A DNA stretch of 64,000 nt from an uncultured Methanomassiliicoccales archaeon (GTDB lineage: Archaea > Thermoplasmatota > Thermoplasmata > Methanomassiliicoccales > Methanomethylophilaceae). Shown piece by piece: positions 8,320 to 18,028 of this stretch (position 1 is its first letter; each line of letters starts with the position of its first letter). The notes below the pieces were generated by a model. That model saw only the letters and a list, made by a program, of their open reading frames with translations, was not told where the DNA came from and did not search any database. The translations under genes were made by a program, and so were the position numbers. The stretch lies in the NCBI GenBank assembly GCA_934702355.1, contig CAKUXX010000002.1, positions 116,947 through 180,946 on the forward strand. The letters are read 5' to 3'.

Positions 8320-10068
8320 TCATCTGGATTTGACGACCCTCAGACAAGGCTTCTGGAGCATCTCGCCCACTTCCCTTCTGAGCTCGTAGTCGGTGCCGTT
8401 GAACTCGAAGCCGAACCCTTCCCAGGAGGATTGATTAGACGGGAGTATGATCGATACCAGGTTGTGCATCATGGCGAAGACGTCGTTCAGATCCTCCTTG
8501 GAGTACATGATCTCGATCTCCTCGCGGCAGAACTCCTCCATTCCACTGGTGCATGCGCAGATGCCGTCGTCGCTGTCGAACATCATCGTCCAGACAAGGA
8601 GAATAAAAGGCACTATGTGCTCCGAATGGTACTGCTCGATGCCGTCGGTCCACAGTTCTGTCTGATATACGACATTGTTCCTGTAGACACCTACGCAGGA
8701 TGTGTTCCTGATGCAGGAATCGACAACGGAGAGGAAGTGCTCCGCGGCCTTCAGAGGTGAGCCGCCGTGGTTGACAATTGCTACAATGATGTGCGTGTTG
8801 TATCTGTCAAGGACATCCTCCATCCCGTCCCCGAAGTAGTTCCTCAGCGCGGCCTCCTCGACTTCGGTTCCGGGCACTTTGGAATCCGCCTTCGTTATGA
8901 GGACGAGGTCCTCCCCGTGGGCCCCCGTGATGCTGTTGCCCTCGATCTCAACGCCTGCGAGGACTATACCCCATCTGCTACGCAGAGTGTCCAGGATGGC
9001 CTGGGGATCCCACTTCGGATCGTCGAGCAGAAGTATGGCCGCGTAAGGTCCTCCGATCGAATCGCTGACGAGCTGGAGTTCTTTGTCGAACGCGACATCG
9101 TACTCCCTGTCGCCGCCGGCGGAGAAATGAAGTGTGACAGTAAGATCGGAATGCACTCTGAGTCCGACCATGGTGAGGATGGCATCCCCCGCCTTCTGGA
9201 TGAGATGGGCGATCGCCTCGGATTTCATGGATTCCGAATTCTTCAGGATACACAGCAACGCCTGAGGGTCGCATTTGGAAGCGAACGCCTCGTTCATCTC
9301 GAGAGTGACCGGACAGCTGCAGAGACCGGTCATGAAAGAACAGTAGGGATTGCCGGAAGTCCATCCGTTGACGCCGAGCTTATCCTTCAGGGCATCGAGG
9401 GAATCCCTGTAGCAGAAGATCCAATCTGACATCGCTTTCCTCTCATCTTCCGTCTTGGCGGAATCGACGAAGTTCCCCAGGTCGTCGGAATCGTTGAAGT
9501 CGCAGCGCATTGCGAGCATATCCTCGGTAGACATCCCTTCGGAGATGGCCTCCTCCAGACGCTTCAGGATGTGCCTTTCGGGCATCATCGCGAACGCGGT
9601 TTCCAAGGCCTTTTTGGATCCTACATCATCGCCGTAGTGGTGGCGGAGAATCGACAGCATATACCAGATGCGGGCATCCTCCGGTGCTTCGATTGCTCCC
9701 CTTTCCAGATATTCGCGGGCGATTGCCGGCCTGCCTGTGTACAGGAGGGATTCCGCATAGCGGGAGTACCATTCGCCGCATCCTCTCCCGGATGCCTCGG
9801 CATCCTTCAGCCATTCCGCTGCGGTCCAGAAGCTCTCGTAGTCGAAGGAGAGCTTGCACCCTTTGGCAACGGACAGTGCTATGAATAGATCCCGAGAAGC
9901 CTGGTCCTGCGTGAAGCGCCCTTCCGATATCCCATGGTTGATGATGGCACCGATGTTGGCGAGCACCGATTTGCTGTCTGCCCATTCGTCCGATGCGAGC
10001 GATTCGATCGATCTAATCTCATCATCCGTGAGGATGGTACCGTGGCTGTCGGAAGCGGATCTGCCCAT
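8320..10068 (-). CDS. Large TPR-containing protein, function unknown
   Basis: 582 aa. Residues about 75-185 contain TPR-like helical pairs (EWYSRYAESLLYTGRPAIAR, then IWYMLSILRHHYGDDVGSKK). The remaining 390 residues are a mixed region with no motif I recognise. No signal peptide or membrane segment. It lies downstream of another TPR-rich gene on the same strand with a 46-bp gap. A TATA-like TTCTATAC about 26 bp before the ATG suggests its own leaderless promoter. Confidence 0.7.
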   Translation of the reverse strand: MGRSASDSHGTILTDDEIRSIESLASDEWADSKSVLANIGAIINHGISEGRFTQDQASRDLFIALSVAKGCKLSFDYESFWTAAEWLKDAEASGRGCGEWYSRYAESLLYTGRPAIAREYLERGAIEAPEDARIWYMLSILRHHYGDDVGSKKALETAFAMMPERHILKRLEEAISEGMSTEDMLAMRCDFNDSDDLGNFVDSAKTEDERKAMSDWIFCYRDSLDALKDKLGVNGWTSGNPYCSFMTGLCSCPVTLEMNEAFASKCDPQALLCILKNSESMKSEAIAHLIQKAGDAILTMVGLRVHSDLTVTLHFSAGGDREYDVAFDKELQLVSDSIGGPYAAILLLDDPKWDPQAILDTLRSRWGIVLAGVEIEGNSITGAHGEDLVLITKADSKVPGTEVEEAALRNYFGDGMEDVLDRYNTHIIVAIVNHGGSPLKAAEHFLSVVDSCIRNTSCVGVYRNNVVYQTELWTDGIEQYHSEHIVPFILLVWTMMFDSDDGICACTSGMEEFCREEIEIMYSKEDLNDVFAMMHNLVSIILPSNQSSWEGFGFEFNGTDYELRREVGEMLQKPCLRVVKSR

Positions 10069-10114
10069 GGTTGCCTAACCGAGGGAGTATAGAAAAACGT
10101 TCCGTGCGGTATCC

Positions 10115-11032
10115 TCAGGACGACTTTCCGGAAGGGGTCTGTATCCTCATGTAGTCGCCTGCGCCCCTGACGCCGAGTTCCATGGCGCGCATCAGATGCT
10201 TCTCAGCCTCGGCTATGTTACCGCCCTTCATCAGAGCCTCTGCGAGGCTGTGGTGCAGCCCGATGACGAGATCTATGTCCGGAAGACGGCCGCAGTCGAT
10301 GAGATTCTCCAGTACCGTGACAGCTGATTTGAGGTCGAGGATCTGCATATCACCCAATCCTATGGAGGAATCTATGTCGGCGCGGGCGGCAAACGTCATC
10401 GCAAGGTCAGATGGATCCTCCAAACTTCCCTCCTCCATCAGGCGGAGTCCCTCGTCGATCGCTTCGGAATACGACTCATGCGCTTCCGTGAACCTCTCCT
10501 GCCACACCTGCACCTCGGCCTTCAGATTCAGGATGTCGAATCTGCGGTTGGAGGACCAGTGGTCGTTCTTCCTTCTCAGGGAAGAGGATGCCTTCTCGAT
10601 ATAAGGCCAAGAATCGTCCGGATCGTCGTAGTCCAGAAGGTCGTTCACGGAATCCATGCACATCCTGACGATCGCCCTGCCGTCGTAATGCCTGGAATCG
10701 GCCTTCAGGGAATCGAGACGTGTCGATGCCAGACTGTACTCCTCGGTGGGGTCCTGCTCCATCTCGAAGAGGATGTGACCCATCGTGGTGTGTATCTTAA
10801 CAAAGGTACCTGCATCTATCTCCGTTCCGGCGGATTCGATCTCCTTCGCGACATCATCTGCGGAAATGAGGTCGTCCAGAGCGGATGTCCTGTACCCGAG
10901 CATCATCAGCACGTTGCCACGGTTGACATACGCTTCCATGAGCTCCTCGGGGGAGCCGTTGCCCTCGAGTTCGTTGACCCTTTCGTTGAGTTCTTCCAGA
11001 ACGGATTCCAGATGTGCGTCGGATGCATCCAT
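10115..11032 (-). CDS. TPR-repeat protein
   Basis: 305 aa from the chosen ATG. Several TPR-like motifs are visible, for example EAYVNRGNVLMMLGYRTSAL near the N-terminus and SLAEALMKGGNIAEAEKHLM near the C-terminus. ATGs at 11038 and further upstream are in frame. A strong reverse-strand TATA box at 11057-11064 is centred 28 bp before 11032, so a leaderless start there is preferred. Divergent from the kinase-GNAT gene. The TPR fold suggests protein-protein contacts. Confidence 0.7.
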   Translation of the reverse strand: MDASDAHLESVLEELNERVNELEGNGSPEELMEAYVNRGNVLMMLGYRTSALDDLISADDVAKEIESAGTEIDAGTFVKIHTTMGHILFEMEQDPTEEYSLASTRLDSLKADSRHYDGRAIVRMCMDSVNDLLDYDDPDDSWPYIEKASSSLRRKNDHWSSNRRFDILNLKAEVQVWQERFTEAHESYSEAIDEGLRLMEEGSLEDPSDLAMTFAARADIDSSIGLGDMQILDLKSAVTVLENLIDCGRLPDIDLVIGLHHSLAEALMKGGNIAEAEKHLMRAMELGVRGAGDYMRIQTPSGKSS

Positions 11033-11056
11033 CGTCATGGCAATCCGACTTATGCG

Positions 11057-11064
11057 ATATATAA
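11057..11064 (-). promoter_or_regulatory. TATA box of TPR gene
   Basis: Reverse-strand TTATATAT, a near-consensus archaeal TATA box, is centred 28 bp before the ATG at 11032. Confidence 0.6.
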
Positions 11065-11119
11065 CCGTGGCGATTGGCCTGTCGGAAAGGATTAACAATC
11101 GTTCGCGGTTCCACCGTAC

Positions 11120-12463
11120 ATGAATCACAAGAGGATGCTGGCGGTGCATGACATCTCATGCGTCGGCAGATGCTCGCTCACGGTCGCCCTTCCGATAATC
11201 TCGTCCGTCGGGATAGAATGCTCGGTCCTCCCCACGGCGGTGCTCTCTACGCATACAGGGGGCTTCACGGGATACACCTACAGGGACCTCACATCCGATC
11301 TGATCCCCATCGACGAGCATTGGCGCTCGCTGGACATCAAGTTCGATGCGTTCTACTCCGGATTCCTCGGGTCCTTCGAGCAGATAGACATCGTCGGGAG
11401 ATTGTTCGAAGACCTCTCCCACGAAGGCACCCGCATCTATGTCGATCCCGTGATGGGCGACAAGGGGAAGCTTTACTCCGTGTTCGGACCCGATTTCCCC
11501 GCAGGCATGAGGAAGCTGTGCGAGAAGGCCCATGTGATCATGCCGAACATGACCGAGCTGTCCCTGATGATGGGGATGGAGTACGTGGACGGTCCGTACA
11601 CGCGCGAATTTGTGGATTCCGTTCTTGAGAAGGCTCGCGAATTCGGTACGGAGCAGATCGTGATCACCGGCATAAGCTTCGAAGAGGGGATCGTCGGTGC
11701 CGTCTTCATGGATTACAGGACCGGCGAGAAGGGGGAGGTCATGAGACCTGAGATCCCCGGCTACTATCACGGCACCGGAGATGTCTTCGGTTCCGCACTC
11801 GTCGCCTCCCTGGAGTCCGGACTGTCTTTGGAGGATGCGGTCACGACCGCCGTGGACCTGACGGTCACGAGCATCCAGAACACCTACTCCTCAGGAGAGG
11901 ATGTGAGATACGGGGTGAACTTCGAGCAGGGCCTCGAGCGCTTCGCCCATGACGTGAGGTCCATGGACCCGGAGATGCGCATCGTTCAGGCCTCTTCGGA
12001 TTCCGATCTCAGGATAGTCTCGTCACTTGCCAGGACCATCTGGAAGGAGCATTACGAGCCGATGATACAGCCCGGAGAGACGGATTACATGCTGGACAGG
12101 TTCCAGAGCTTCGAGGCCATGAAGGAGCAGGTCGGCAGAGGCTACCGCTACCTGATGATGGTCGTGAGAAACGAGGTGATCGGATATGCGGGCTATGTCA
12201 TCGAGGACGATCACATGTTCCTGTCGAAGCTGTATGTTCTGAAGGACTGCCGCGGCAACGGATACTCGTCGAAGATGTTCTCCTATCTCGAGGAGACGGC
12301 AAGATCCGCAGGGGTCGGACGCATAACGCTCACCGTGAACAGGATGAACGAGCATTCCATCGAAGTGTACAAGCACAGCGGATTCGTTATCACCGGGGAG
12401 CAGAACATGCCCATCGGGAACGGATTCTCAATGGACGACTACCTGATGGAGAGAAAGGTCTGA
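11120..12463 (+). CDS. Pyridoxamine kinase fused to GNAT acetyltransferase
   Basis: 447 aa, two domains. Residues 1-290 match the PdxY/PdxK ribokinase-fold family: HDISCVGRCSLTVALP at the start, YVDPVMGDKGKLYSVF, and the GTGDVFGSAL anion-hole/catalytic Asp motif. Residues about 295-447 are a GNAT fold with LYVLKDCRGNGYSSKM as the acetyl-CoA motif A and NEHSIEVYKHSGF near the end. Stand-alone pyridoxamine kinases are about 280-290 aa, so the C-terminal domain is a true fusion. The acetyl acceptor is unknown. The YgiQ gene follows after 1 bp. Confidence 0.85.
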   Translation: MNHKRMLAVHDISCVGRCSLTVALPIISSVGIECSVLPTAVLSTHTGGFTGYTYRDLTSDLIPIDEHWRSLDIKFDAFYSGFLGSFEQIDIVGRLFEDLSHEGTRIYVDPVMGDKGKLYSVFGPDFPAGMRKLCEKAHVIMPNMTELSLMMGMEYVDGPYTREFVDSVLEKAREFGTEQIVITGISFEEGIVGAVFMDYRTGEKGEVMRPEIPGYYHGTGDVFGSALVASLESGLSLEDAVTTAVDLTVTSIQNTYSSGEDVRYGVNFEQGLERFAHDVRSMDPEMRIVQASSDSDLRIVSSLARTIWKEHYEPMIQPGETDYMLDRFQSFEAMKEQVGRGYRYLMMVVRNEVIGYAGYVIEDDHMFLSKLYVLKDCRGNGYSSKMFSYLEETARSAGVGRITLTVNRMNEHSIEVYKHSGFVITGEQNMPIGNGFSMDDYLMERKV

Positions 12464-12464
12464 C

Positions 12465-14153
12465 ATGTTCATACCCACCACGCCTGAGGAAGTGAGGAAA
12501 CTCGGATGGGACGGTCTCGAGATCATCCTGGTGTCCGGGGATTCCTATGCCGATACGCCGTACAACGGTACGGCGCTGATCGGACATTGGCTGATGGACC
12601 GCGGATTCCGCGTGGGGATCATAGCCCAGCCCGATGTATCCTCAGGCGACGACATCTGCCGCCTCGGACAGCCGGAACTGTTCTGGTCCGTTTCTGCAGG
12701 CTGCGTGGATTCGATGGTGGCCAATTACACACCGACGAGGAAGTTCAGGAAGGACGATGACTTCACCCCGGGCGGGGTAAATGATCGCAGACCGGACCGT
12801 GCGACCATCGCCTATACTAATCTGATAAAGAAGCACAACAAGGGCAGGCCGATCTTCCTTGCTGGTATAGAAGCAAGTCTGAGACGCATCGCACACTACG
12901 ATTTCTGGTCCGATTCAGTAAGAAGGTCGATACTCTTCGATTCCAAGGCGGACGGGATAATCTACGGGATGGCAGAACTTGCCACGACGGAGATCGCTGA
13001 GAGAATGCGCCGGTCCGAGGATTGGAAGGATGTGAGGGGAGTATGCTACGCATCATCCGAGAGGCCGGAAGGCTATCTGGAGCTCCCGTCCTATGAGGAT
13101 GTCTCCTCGGATGGAAAGGCCTTCATGAGGGCATTCGACATCTTCCATTCCAACTGCGATCCGATAACCGCCGAGGGACTCTGCCAGGCCCACGGGAACA
13201 GATACCTTGTGCAGAACAGGCCTCAGAGATGCCTCACGGAGCAGGAATTGGATTCACTGTACAACTCATCGTTCGAGGACAGAGTCCATCCGTTTTATGC
13301 GAAGGACGGCAAGGTCAAGGCTATGGAGACCGTCAGGAACTCGATAACAACACATAGGGGATGCTACGGGAACTGCTCCTTCTGTGCGATCTCGGCGCAT
13401 CAGGGGACCACTGTGGTATCGCGTTCCGAGGAATCGATTCTGCGTGAGGCTCGCAGGATAGCTTCGCGTCCAGGATTCAACGGCATTGTGCAGGATGTGG
13501 GCGGCCCTACGGCGAACATGTACGGCATCGAATGCGCCCTGAAGAAGAGCAAGGGGATATGCAAGGACAGGAGATGTCTTGGAAAGAAGCCCTGCCCGCG
13601 CCTGCCGATAGACCATTCAAGACAGATCCGTCTTATAGAGGATATCTCCGAAGTGCCCGGAATCAGGAAAGTGTTCGTCAACTCCGGGATAAGATACGAC
13701 ATGATCGTATCTGACAGAACACATGGGCGCGACTATCTCCAGAGCATAGTTGATTCCCACGTCTCCGGACAGATGAAGGTCGCTCCGGAGCATGTCTCCG
13801 ACCGCGTCCTCGATCTGATGGGAAAGCCTCACAGCGATGTCCTTGACGATTTCAAGAGTATGTTCGACGACTGCGTCCAATGCTCCGGTAGGGACCTATA
13901 TTTGACATACTACTTCATGGCGGCGCATCCGGGATGCGACGAGGAGGACATGAGGAGGCTCCGTTCGTATTGCTCGAACAGGCTCCATATGATCCCGGAA
14001 CAGGTCCAGGTGTTCACGCCCACCCCTTCCACATACTCCACCGCGATGTATGTCTCCAGATCGGACGTCTCAGGAAGGCCCGTGTTCGCGGAGCACTCCA
14101 TACAGAAGCGTCAGAAGCAGAAGGAGATCGTCACCAAAGGCAGGAAGTCTTGA
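12465..14153 (+). CDS. ygiQ: YgiQ-family (UPF0313) radical SAM protein
   Basis: 562 aa. The radical SAM cysteine motif is HRGCYGNCSFCAISAHQG (CxxxCxxC), about residue 300, preceded by the family's conserved N-terminal VSGDSYADTPYNGTALIG. The KAPEH-like stretch KVAPEHVSDRVL and QVQVFTPTPSTYSTAMY at the C-terminus are characteristic of the family. The reaction is not established for this family. Probably co-transcribed with the kinase-GNAT gene. Shorter than bacterial YgiQ (about 700 aa). Confidence 0.88.
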   Translation: MFIPTTPEEVRKLGWDGLEIILVSGDSYADTPYNGTALIGHWLMDRGFRVGIIAQPDVSSGDDICRLGQPELFWSVSAGCVDSMVANYTPTRKFRKDDDFTPGGVNDRRPDRATIAYTNLIKKHNKGRPIFLAGIEASLRRIAHYDFWSDSVRRSILFDSKADGIIYGMAELATTEIAERMRRSEDWKDVRGVCYASSERPEGYLELPSYEDVSSDGKAFMRAFDIFHSNCDPITAEGLCQAHGNRYLVQNRPQRCLTEQELDSLYNSSFEDRVHPFYAKDGKVKAMETVRNSITTHRGCYGNCSFCAISAHQGTTVVSRSEESILREARRIASRPGFNGIVQDVGGPTANMYGIECALKKSKGICKDRRCLGKKPCPRLPIDHSRQIRLIEDISEVPGIRKVFVNSGIRYDMIVSDRTHGRDYLQSIVDSHVSGQMKVAPEHVSDRVLDLMGKPHSDVLDDFKSMFDDCVQCSGRDLYLTYYFMAAHPGCDEEDMRRLRSYCSNRLHMIPEQVQVFTPTPSTYSTAMYVSRSDVSGRPVFAEHSIQKRQKQKEIVTKGRKS

Positions 14154-14202
14154 ATGTACTGTTTAAAAACAAACTTACATACTACAAGTCAATAAACTCT
14201 GT

Positions 14203-15060
14203 ATGACAGAAGAGAAAGGATTCATCTTCCAGGGATCCGACGGCGAACGCGAGATGACCATCGACGAGGTCAGGGAACTCGCCGACAGAGAAGACCCCGA
14301 CGCACTCTACGCCCTCGGAATGGCCTACCTCTTCGGCTGGGATGTCGAAGAAGATCCCGATCTCGGATACTCTTATCTCGAGAAAGCGGTCGATCTCGGT
14401 CAGACCGAGGCCATGACGCTTCTCGTACGTCTCTTCATGCAGGGCGAATACACGGGCATCGACAACGACCGTGCCGCTTCCTACGCCATCCAGGCGAGCA
14501 AGGACGGCAACCCGGAAGCCCAGCTGTTCGCAGGACTCGCATACATGGACGGCATCTCCGTCGAACAGGATTATGAAGAAGCGGCCCGCCTGTTCCGTCT
14601 TTCCGCAAACCAGGGCAACAGCGAAGCCAGGACATCCCTCGCATACATGTTCCAGAACGGTCTCGGCGTCGAGAAGGATGAGAAGAAGGCATTCAGCATG
14701 TTCCGCACCGCAGCCAAAGCGGGCAACATTAACGCCATGTTCCACACAGGCATCTGCCACGAATTCGGCAACGGCACACCCATCGATCTGAAAGCGGCCG
14801 AGGAATGGTACAGGAAGGGGTCCGAACAGGGCGATGCCTTCGCATCCGAAAGACTCGGATACCTCTGCCTCCGCTCCACCCCTCCACGCGAGAAGGAGGC
14901 CTTCGAACACTTCATATCATCCGCCCTAGAAGGCATACCCACGGCGATGGAGATGGCCGGCTACTGCTACCGCAACGGCATCGGCACCCCCGTCGACGAA
15001 GCCGAAGCGGAGAAATGGTACCGCCTGGCGAACGACAACTCCTCCGACGGATCGGAATGA
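14203..15060 (+). CDS. Sel1-repeat protein
   Basis: 285 aa, about seven Sel1-like repeats with the A..LG..Y..G.gv..D...A..w...Aa..G pattern, for example EAQLFAGLAYMDGISVEQDY. No signal peptide, so it is likely cytoplasmic. Sel1 proteins act as scaffolds in signalling or quality control. The ATG lies after an AT-rich leader with a TTTAAAAA box at 14160-14168. It is followed by another Sel1 gene on the same strand and a third convergent one. Confidence 0.85.
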   Translation: MTEEKGFIFQGSDGEREMTIDEVRELADREDPDALYALGMAYLFGWDVEEDPDLGYSYLEKAVDLGQTEAMTLLVRLFMQGEYTGIDNDRAASYAIQASKDGNPEAQLFAGLAYMDGISVEQDYEEAARLFRLSANQGNSEARTSLAYMFQNGLGVEKDEKKAFSMFRTAAKAGNINAMFHTGICHEFGNGTPIDLKAAEEWYRKGSEQGDAFASERLGYLCLRSTPPREKEAFEHFISSALEGIPTAMEMAGYCYRNGIGTPVDEAEAEKWYRLANDNSSDGSE

Positions 15061-15105
15061 ATCCGAAGGTTCAATTACAAGCCTGACCATCTTCGACCGA
15101 TTCCA

Positions 15106-15765
15106 ATGGTAAACACAGAAGCCCTTATCGAGGCCGCGGAAAGTGGCGATGTCGACGCACAGTACCAGCTCGGTCTGATCCATCTCTACGGGAACGAGAT
15201 CCCCAAGGATGCCTCCAAGGCCTTCGAACTCTTCTCCAAGGCCGCATCGTCCGGCCACCTCCCCGCCAAGAGGGAATTGGGGATACTCCTGTCCTCCGGA
15301 GAGGGATGCGAGCCCGACATATCCAAGGGGATAGAGCTTCTGGAAGAGGCCGCCGACGACCTGGACCCCAGCGCGATGTACCACCTCGCACTCATTCTCG
15401 AGAAAGGCATAGGGACAGAAGTCGATCTTCAGAGAAGCATGAGGCTCATGGCCTTCGCCGCATCCATGGGATTCCCCGGAGCCGATGTCGACGCCGAAAG
15501 GATAGACGGGATGCTCACCGAAGAGCGCAACAGAAAGCTCAAGGCGAGACCTCTCCTGAAGCTGCAGGTCTCCGATGTCGATGTCGAAGCTGCATGCTGC
15601 AAGCCCATGCTCGACGATCTCCTCGCCCAGCGCACGATATTCACCGAGACCACAAAGGGTCCCGCACTCCTCGGAGAGGACGCGGACGGCATGGACACTG
15701 TCCTCTTTGCATGTCCCCACTGCGGAAAGGAGATCCAGATAATCCCGCACAACACCAAGTTCTGA
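15106..15765 (+). CDS. Sel1-repeat protein with C-terminal zinc-ribbon-like Cys pair
   Basis: 219 aa. Three Sel1 repeats occupy residues about 1-125 (e.g. DAQYQLGLIHLYGNEIPKDA). A different C-terminal region ends in ACPHCGKEIQIIPHNTKF, half of a zinc ribbon (CxxC). The stop codon abuts the stop of the convergent Sel1 gene (TGATCA at 15763-15768), leaving no room for a terminator. Confidence 0.8.
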   Translation: MVNTEALIEAAESGDVDAQYQLGLIHLYGNEIPKDASKAFELFSKAASSGHLPAKRELGILLSSGEGCEPDISKGIELLEEAADDLDPSAMYHLALILEKGIGTEVDLQRSMRLMAFAASMGFPGADVDAERIDGMLTEERNRKLKARPLLKLQVSDVDVEAACCKPMLDDLLAQRTIFTETTKGPALLGEDADGMDTVLFACPHCGKEIQIIPHNTKF

Positions 15766-16701
15766 TCAGTTTTCATCAATGCCCGAAAGGTCCGCTGCGA
15801 AGCGGATCAGGGCATTGCCCTTCCTCTCGTCCTGGGGGAATCCTTCGCCGTTGAGGTACATCAGACCGAGTGTGAAGATGGCGTTCTCGTTCCAGCTCAT
15901 TGCAGATCTTTTAAGGATACTGGCCGCCGCATAGACATCCTTGATCACGCCGACACCGTTGTAATACATCATACCGACACGGTAGAGCGCCTCGGGATTG
16001 CCTTTGTCCGCGGATGCAGATAGCATCTTGAAGGCCAGTATTGTGTCTGCGGGGACGCCGTCGCCGGTCAGATACTTCATCCCGATCGACAGAAGCGCAT
16101 TGCCGTCCCCTTTGGCGGCCGCCTCCGAATAATATCTCAATGCCTCGCGGTCATCCTTCTCGACGCCGTCCCCGACCTCGTACATCCTGCCGAGGTTGTA
16201 CATCGCATCGAGATTGCCGTTTTCTGCGGCCTCTGTGAAGAGCCGGAATGCCTCATCCTTGTCGAGCCTAACGCCCCAGCCGTTGAAATAAAGAATTCCA
16301 AGATTGCATTGGGCTCCGGGATGTCCGTTCGAAGCCGCAAGATGATACCATTTTGCCGCTTCCATCTTGTTGACGTTCACCCCTTCGCCGTTGTCGCACA
16401 TATACCCTAGACCGTACTGCGCTTCCACGCATCCCTGGTTGGCCGCTTTACGATACCATTTGATCGCTGCCACCTTGTCGGTGGTGACGCCGATCCCCTC
16501 GCACAGGAAGTATCCGTAGGTGTACTCGGAATCCGCGAATCCCAACTCGGCCGATCTGCGTATGAGGTCGACGGCACGCTGGATGTCCTGCTTCATCCTG
16601 TCACCCCGATAGAGCTCTCTCCCAAGAAGATACATCGCCTCGGGATCGTCCTTGATGCAACGGGATTCCAGCTCCAGGAAATAGCGTGCATTGGAATTCA
16701 T
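15766..16701 (-). CDS. Sel1-repeat protein
   Basis: 311 aa, about eight consecutive Sel1 repeats filling nearly the whole length (e.g. DSEYTYGYFLCEGIGVTTDK). No signal peptide. A reverse-strand TTAAAT box near 16725-16731 lies about 27 bp before the ATG, so it is likely leaderless. It is convergent with and directly abuts the previous Sel1 gene. Confidence 0.85.
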   Translation of the reverse strand: MNSNARYFLELESRCIKDDPEAMYLLGRELYRGDRMKQDIQRAVDLIRRSAELGFADSEYTYGYFLCEGIGVTTDKVAAIKWYRKAANQGCVEAQYGLGYMCDNGEGVNVNKMEAAKWYHLAASNGHPGAQCNLGILYFNGWGVRLDKDEAFRLFTEAAENGNLDAMYNLGRMYEVGDGVEKDDREALRYYSEAAAKGDGNALLSIGMKYLTGDGVPADTILAFKMLSASADKGNPEALYRVGMMYYNGVGVIKDVYAAASILKRSAMSWNENAIFTLGLMYLNGEGFPQDERKGNALIRFAADLSGIDEN

Positions 16702-16817
16702 AAAAAGAAATCTCCGAATGTCGATTTAAGGATTGTCCGTTTCTTGAACACATATTTCGGACAGAATCCTCCTTTCCGGGCTAAAGCATATTATCGCCGA
16801 ACATGCATCCAATATCC

Positions 16818-17357
16818 ATGGAAGAAGAATACACGCTCGACCAGGCGGTCGAGGTCCTCACCCAGACCATCGAGAGGAAGAGGAACGAGATCGCCGGCCT
16901 CGAGAAGAAGAAGAGGAGATTCAGAAAGGAATCAAGCATCCAGCCCATCCAGGAGCTGATCGATTATCTCAACGCCGATCTCACAGCGTACATCACGGTC
17001 GTCGCCGACATGAAGGAGGACGACTCCATGCTGGAAGGTCTCGACCTGGACAACAACAAGGTTGTCGAATGCCCTTCGATGTACGACCAGTACATGTCCG
17101 GACTCTCCGCCGACGATCTCGAGAACGAGCTCGAGGCCGATGCCATCCGTGCAGACTACTGCGACGCCATCGTCCAGGAGCTCTGCATCGACATCGGAAG
17201 GGATGCGCTGAAGACGAAGAAGATGATCAAGACCATCCTCGAAGACCCCTACACTCTTGAGGCGATCGGCGAGCTGATCTTCTACGACGACTTCCTCTAC
17301 GATGAATACCAGACGATAATGGCCCAGAAGAAGGCCAAGAAAAAGAAGAAGGATTGA
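16818..17357 (+). CDS. Small coiled-coil protein
   Basis: 179 aa. The N-terminal half is a likely coiled coil (EEYTLDQAVEVLTQTIERKR) and the end is a Lys-rich tail (QKKAKKKKKD). ATG at 16803 is in frame, but a CATATTAT box at 16788-16795 is centred 27 bp before 16818, which favours this start. It is followed after 2 bp by another coiled-coil gene, so the two probably work together. Not recognised. Confidence 0.65.
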   Translation: MEEEYTLDQAVEVLTQTIERKRNEIAGLEKKKRRFRKESSIQPIQELIDYLNADLTAYITVVADMKEDDSMLEGLDLDNNKVVECPSMYDQYMSGLSADDLENELEADAIRADYCDAIVQELCIDIGRDALKTKKMIKTILEDPYTLEAIGELIFYDDFLYDEYQTIMAQKKAKKKKKD

Positions 17358-17359
17358 GG

Positions 17360-18028
17360 ATGCCGGGAAGCAAATACGACCGCGAGCTCAGATTCATAGC
17401 CACGGAGACCAAGAGACTCAGATTCCTTCTCGACCAGTTGAGGGATGTCATGCCCTCGGATCCCGCCGAGGCCAACGCCAAGGCCGAGGAGATGATGGCC
17501 ATGGAGGAGAAGATGGCCCAGCTCCTCGCCAGGAAGAAGGAGATAGAGGATTCCTTCATAGCAGTTGGAATGCAGGTCCCGAACATGTCCAACGACCTGA
17601 ACTCCAACGTGCAGGACTGCAGATCATTCAACGACGCCTCCGATGCGCCTGTCGTTAGGCCTTCGGCAAGCAAAGAAGAACTAACAGCCCAGATCGAATC
17701 GATCACCGATGAGCTCATGCAGATAGAGGTCAAGATGCTCAGGGCCGACATGAACGGCGACGACGACGAGAAGCAGAAGCTCCAGATGATGGCCTCATCC
17801 CTGAGGTCCCGCCGCGACACCCTCGTCGAAGAGGTCAAGGCGATCAACACCGCCCCTCCTGCAGAAGAGGAGGCTCCGGAGACATCCAACGATGAGTTGG
17901 AGAAGCGCCTCAAAGCACTGGAATCCGACAACCGCGCCATAAGGGCACAGGTATCGGACATCAGGAACGACCTTGCCGACATCAAGGAGCTCCTGAGACA
18001 GCTCGGTGCCGACAGATTCCAAGACTGA
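17360..18028 (+). CDS. Coiled-coil protein
   Basis: 222 aa. Two coiled-coil stretches (about 5-65 and 105-222) are separated by a Ser/Pro-containing linker, with a third heptad-rich helix at the end (EKRLKALESDNRAIRAQVSD). An in-frame TTG at 17354 overlaps the previous stop, but ATG at 17360 follows a GAAGAAGGATTGAGG purine tract and is preferred. Its 3' end overlaps the convergent helicase gene by 47 bp. Not recognised. Confidence 0.65.
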   Translation: MPGSKYDRELRFIATETKRLRFLLDQLRDVMPSDPAEANAKAEEMMAMEEKMAQLLARKKEIEDSFIAVGMQVPNMSNDLNSNVQDCRSFNDASDAPVVRPSASKEELTAQIESITDELMQIEVKMLRADMNGDDDEKQKLQMMASSLRSRRDTLVEEVKAINTAPPAEEEAPETSNDELEKRLKALESDNRAIRAQVSDIRNDLADIKELLRQLGADRFQD

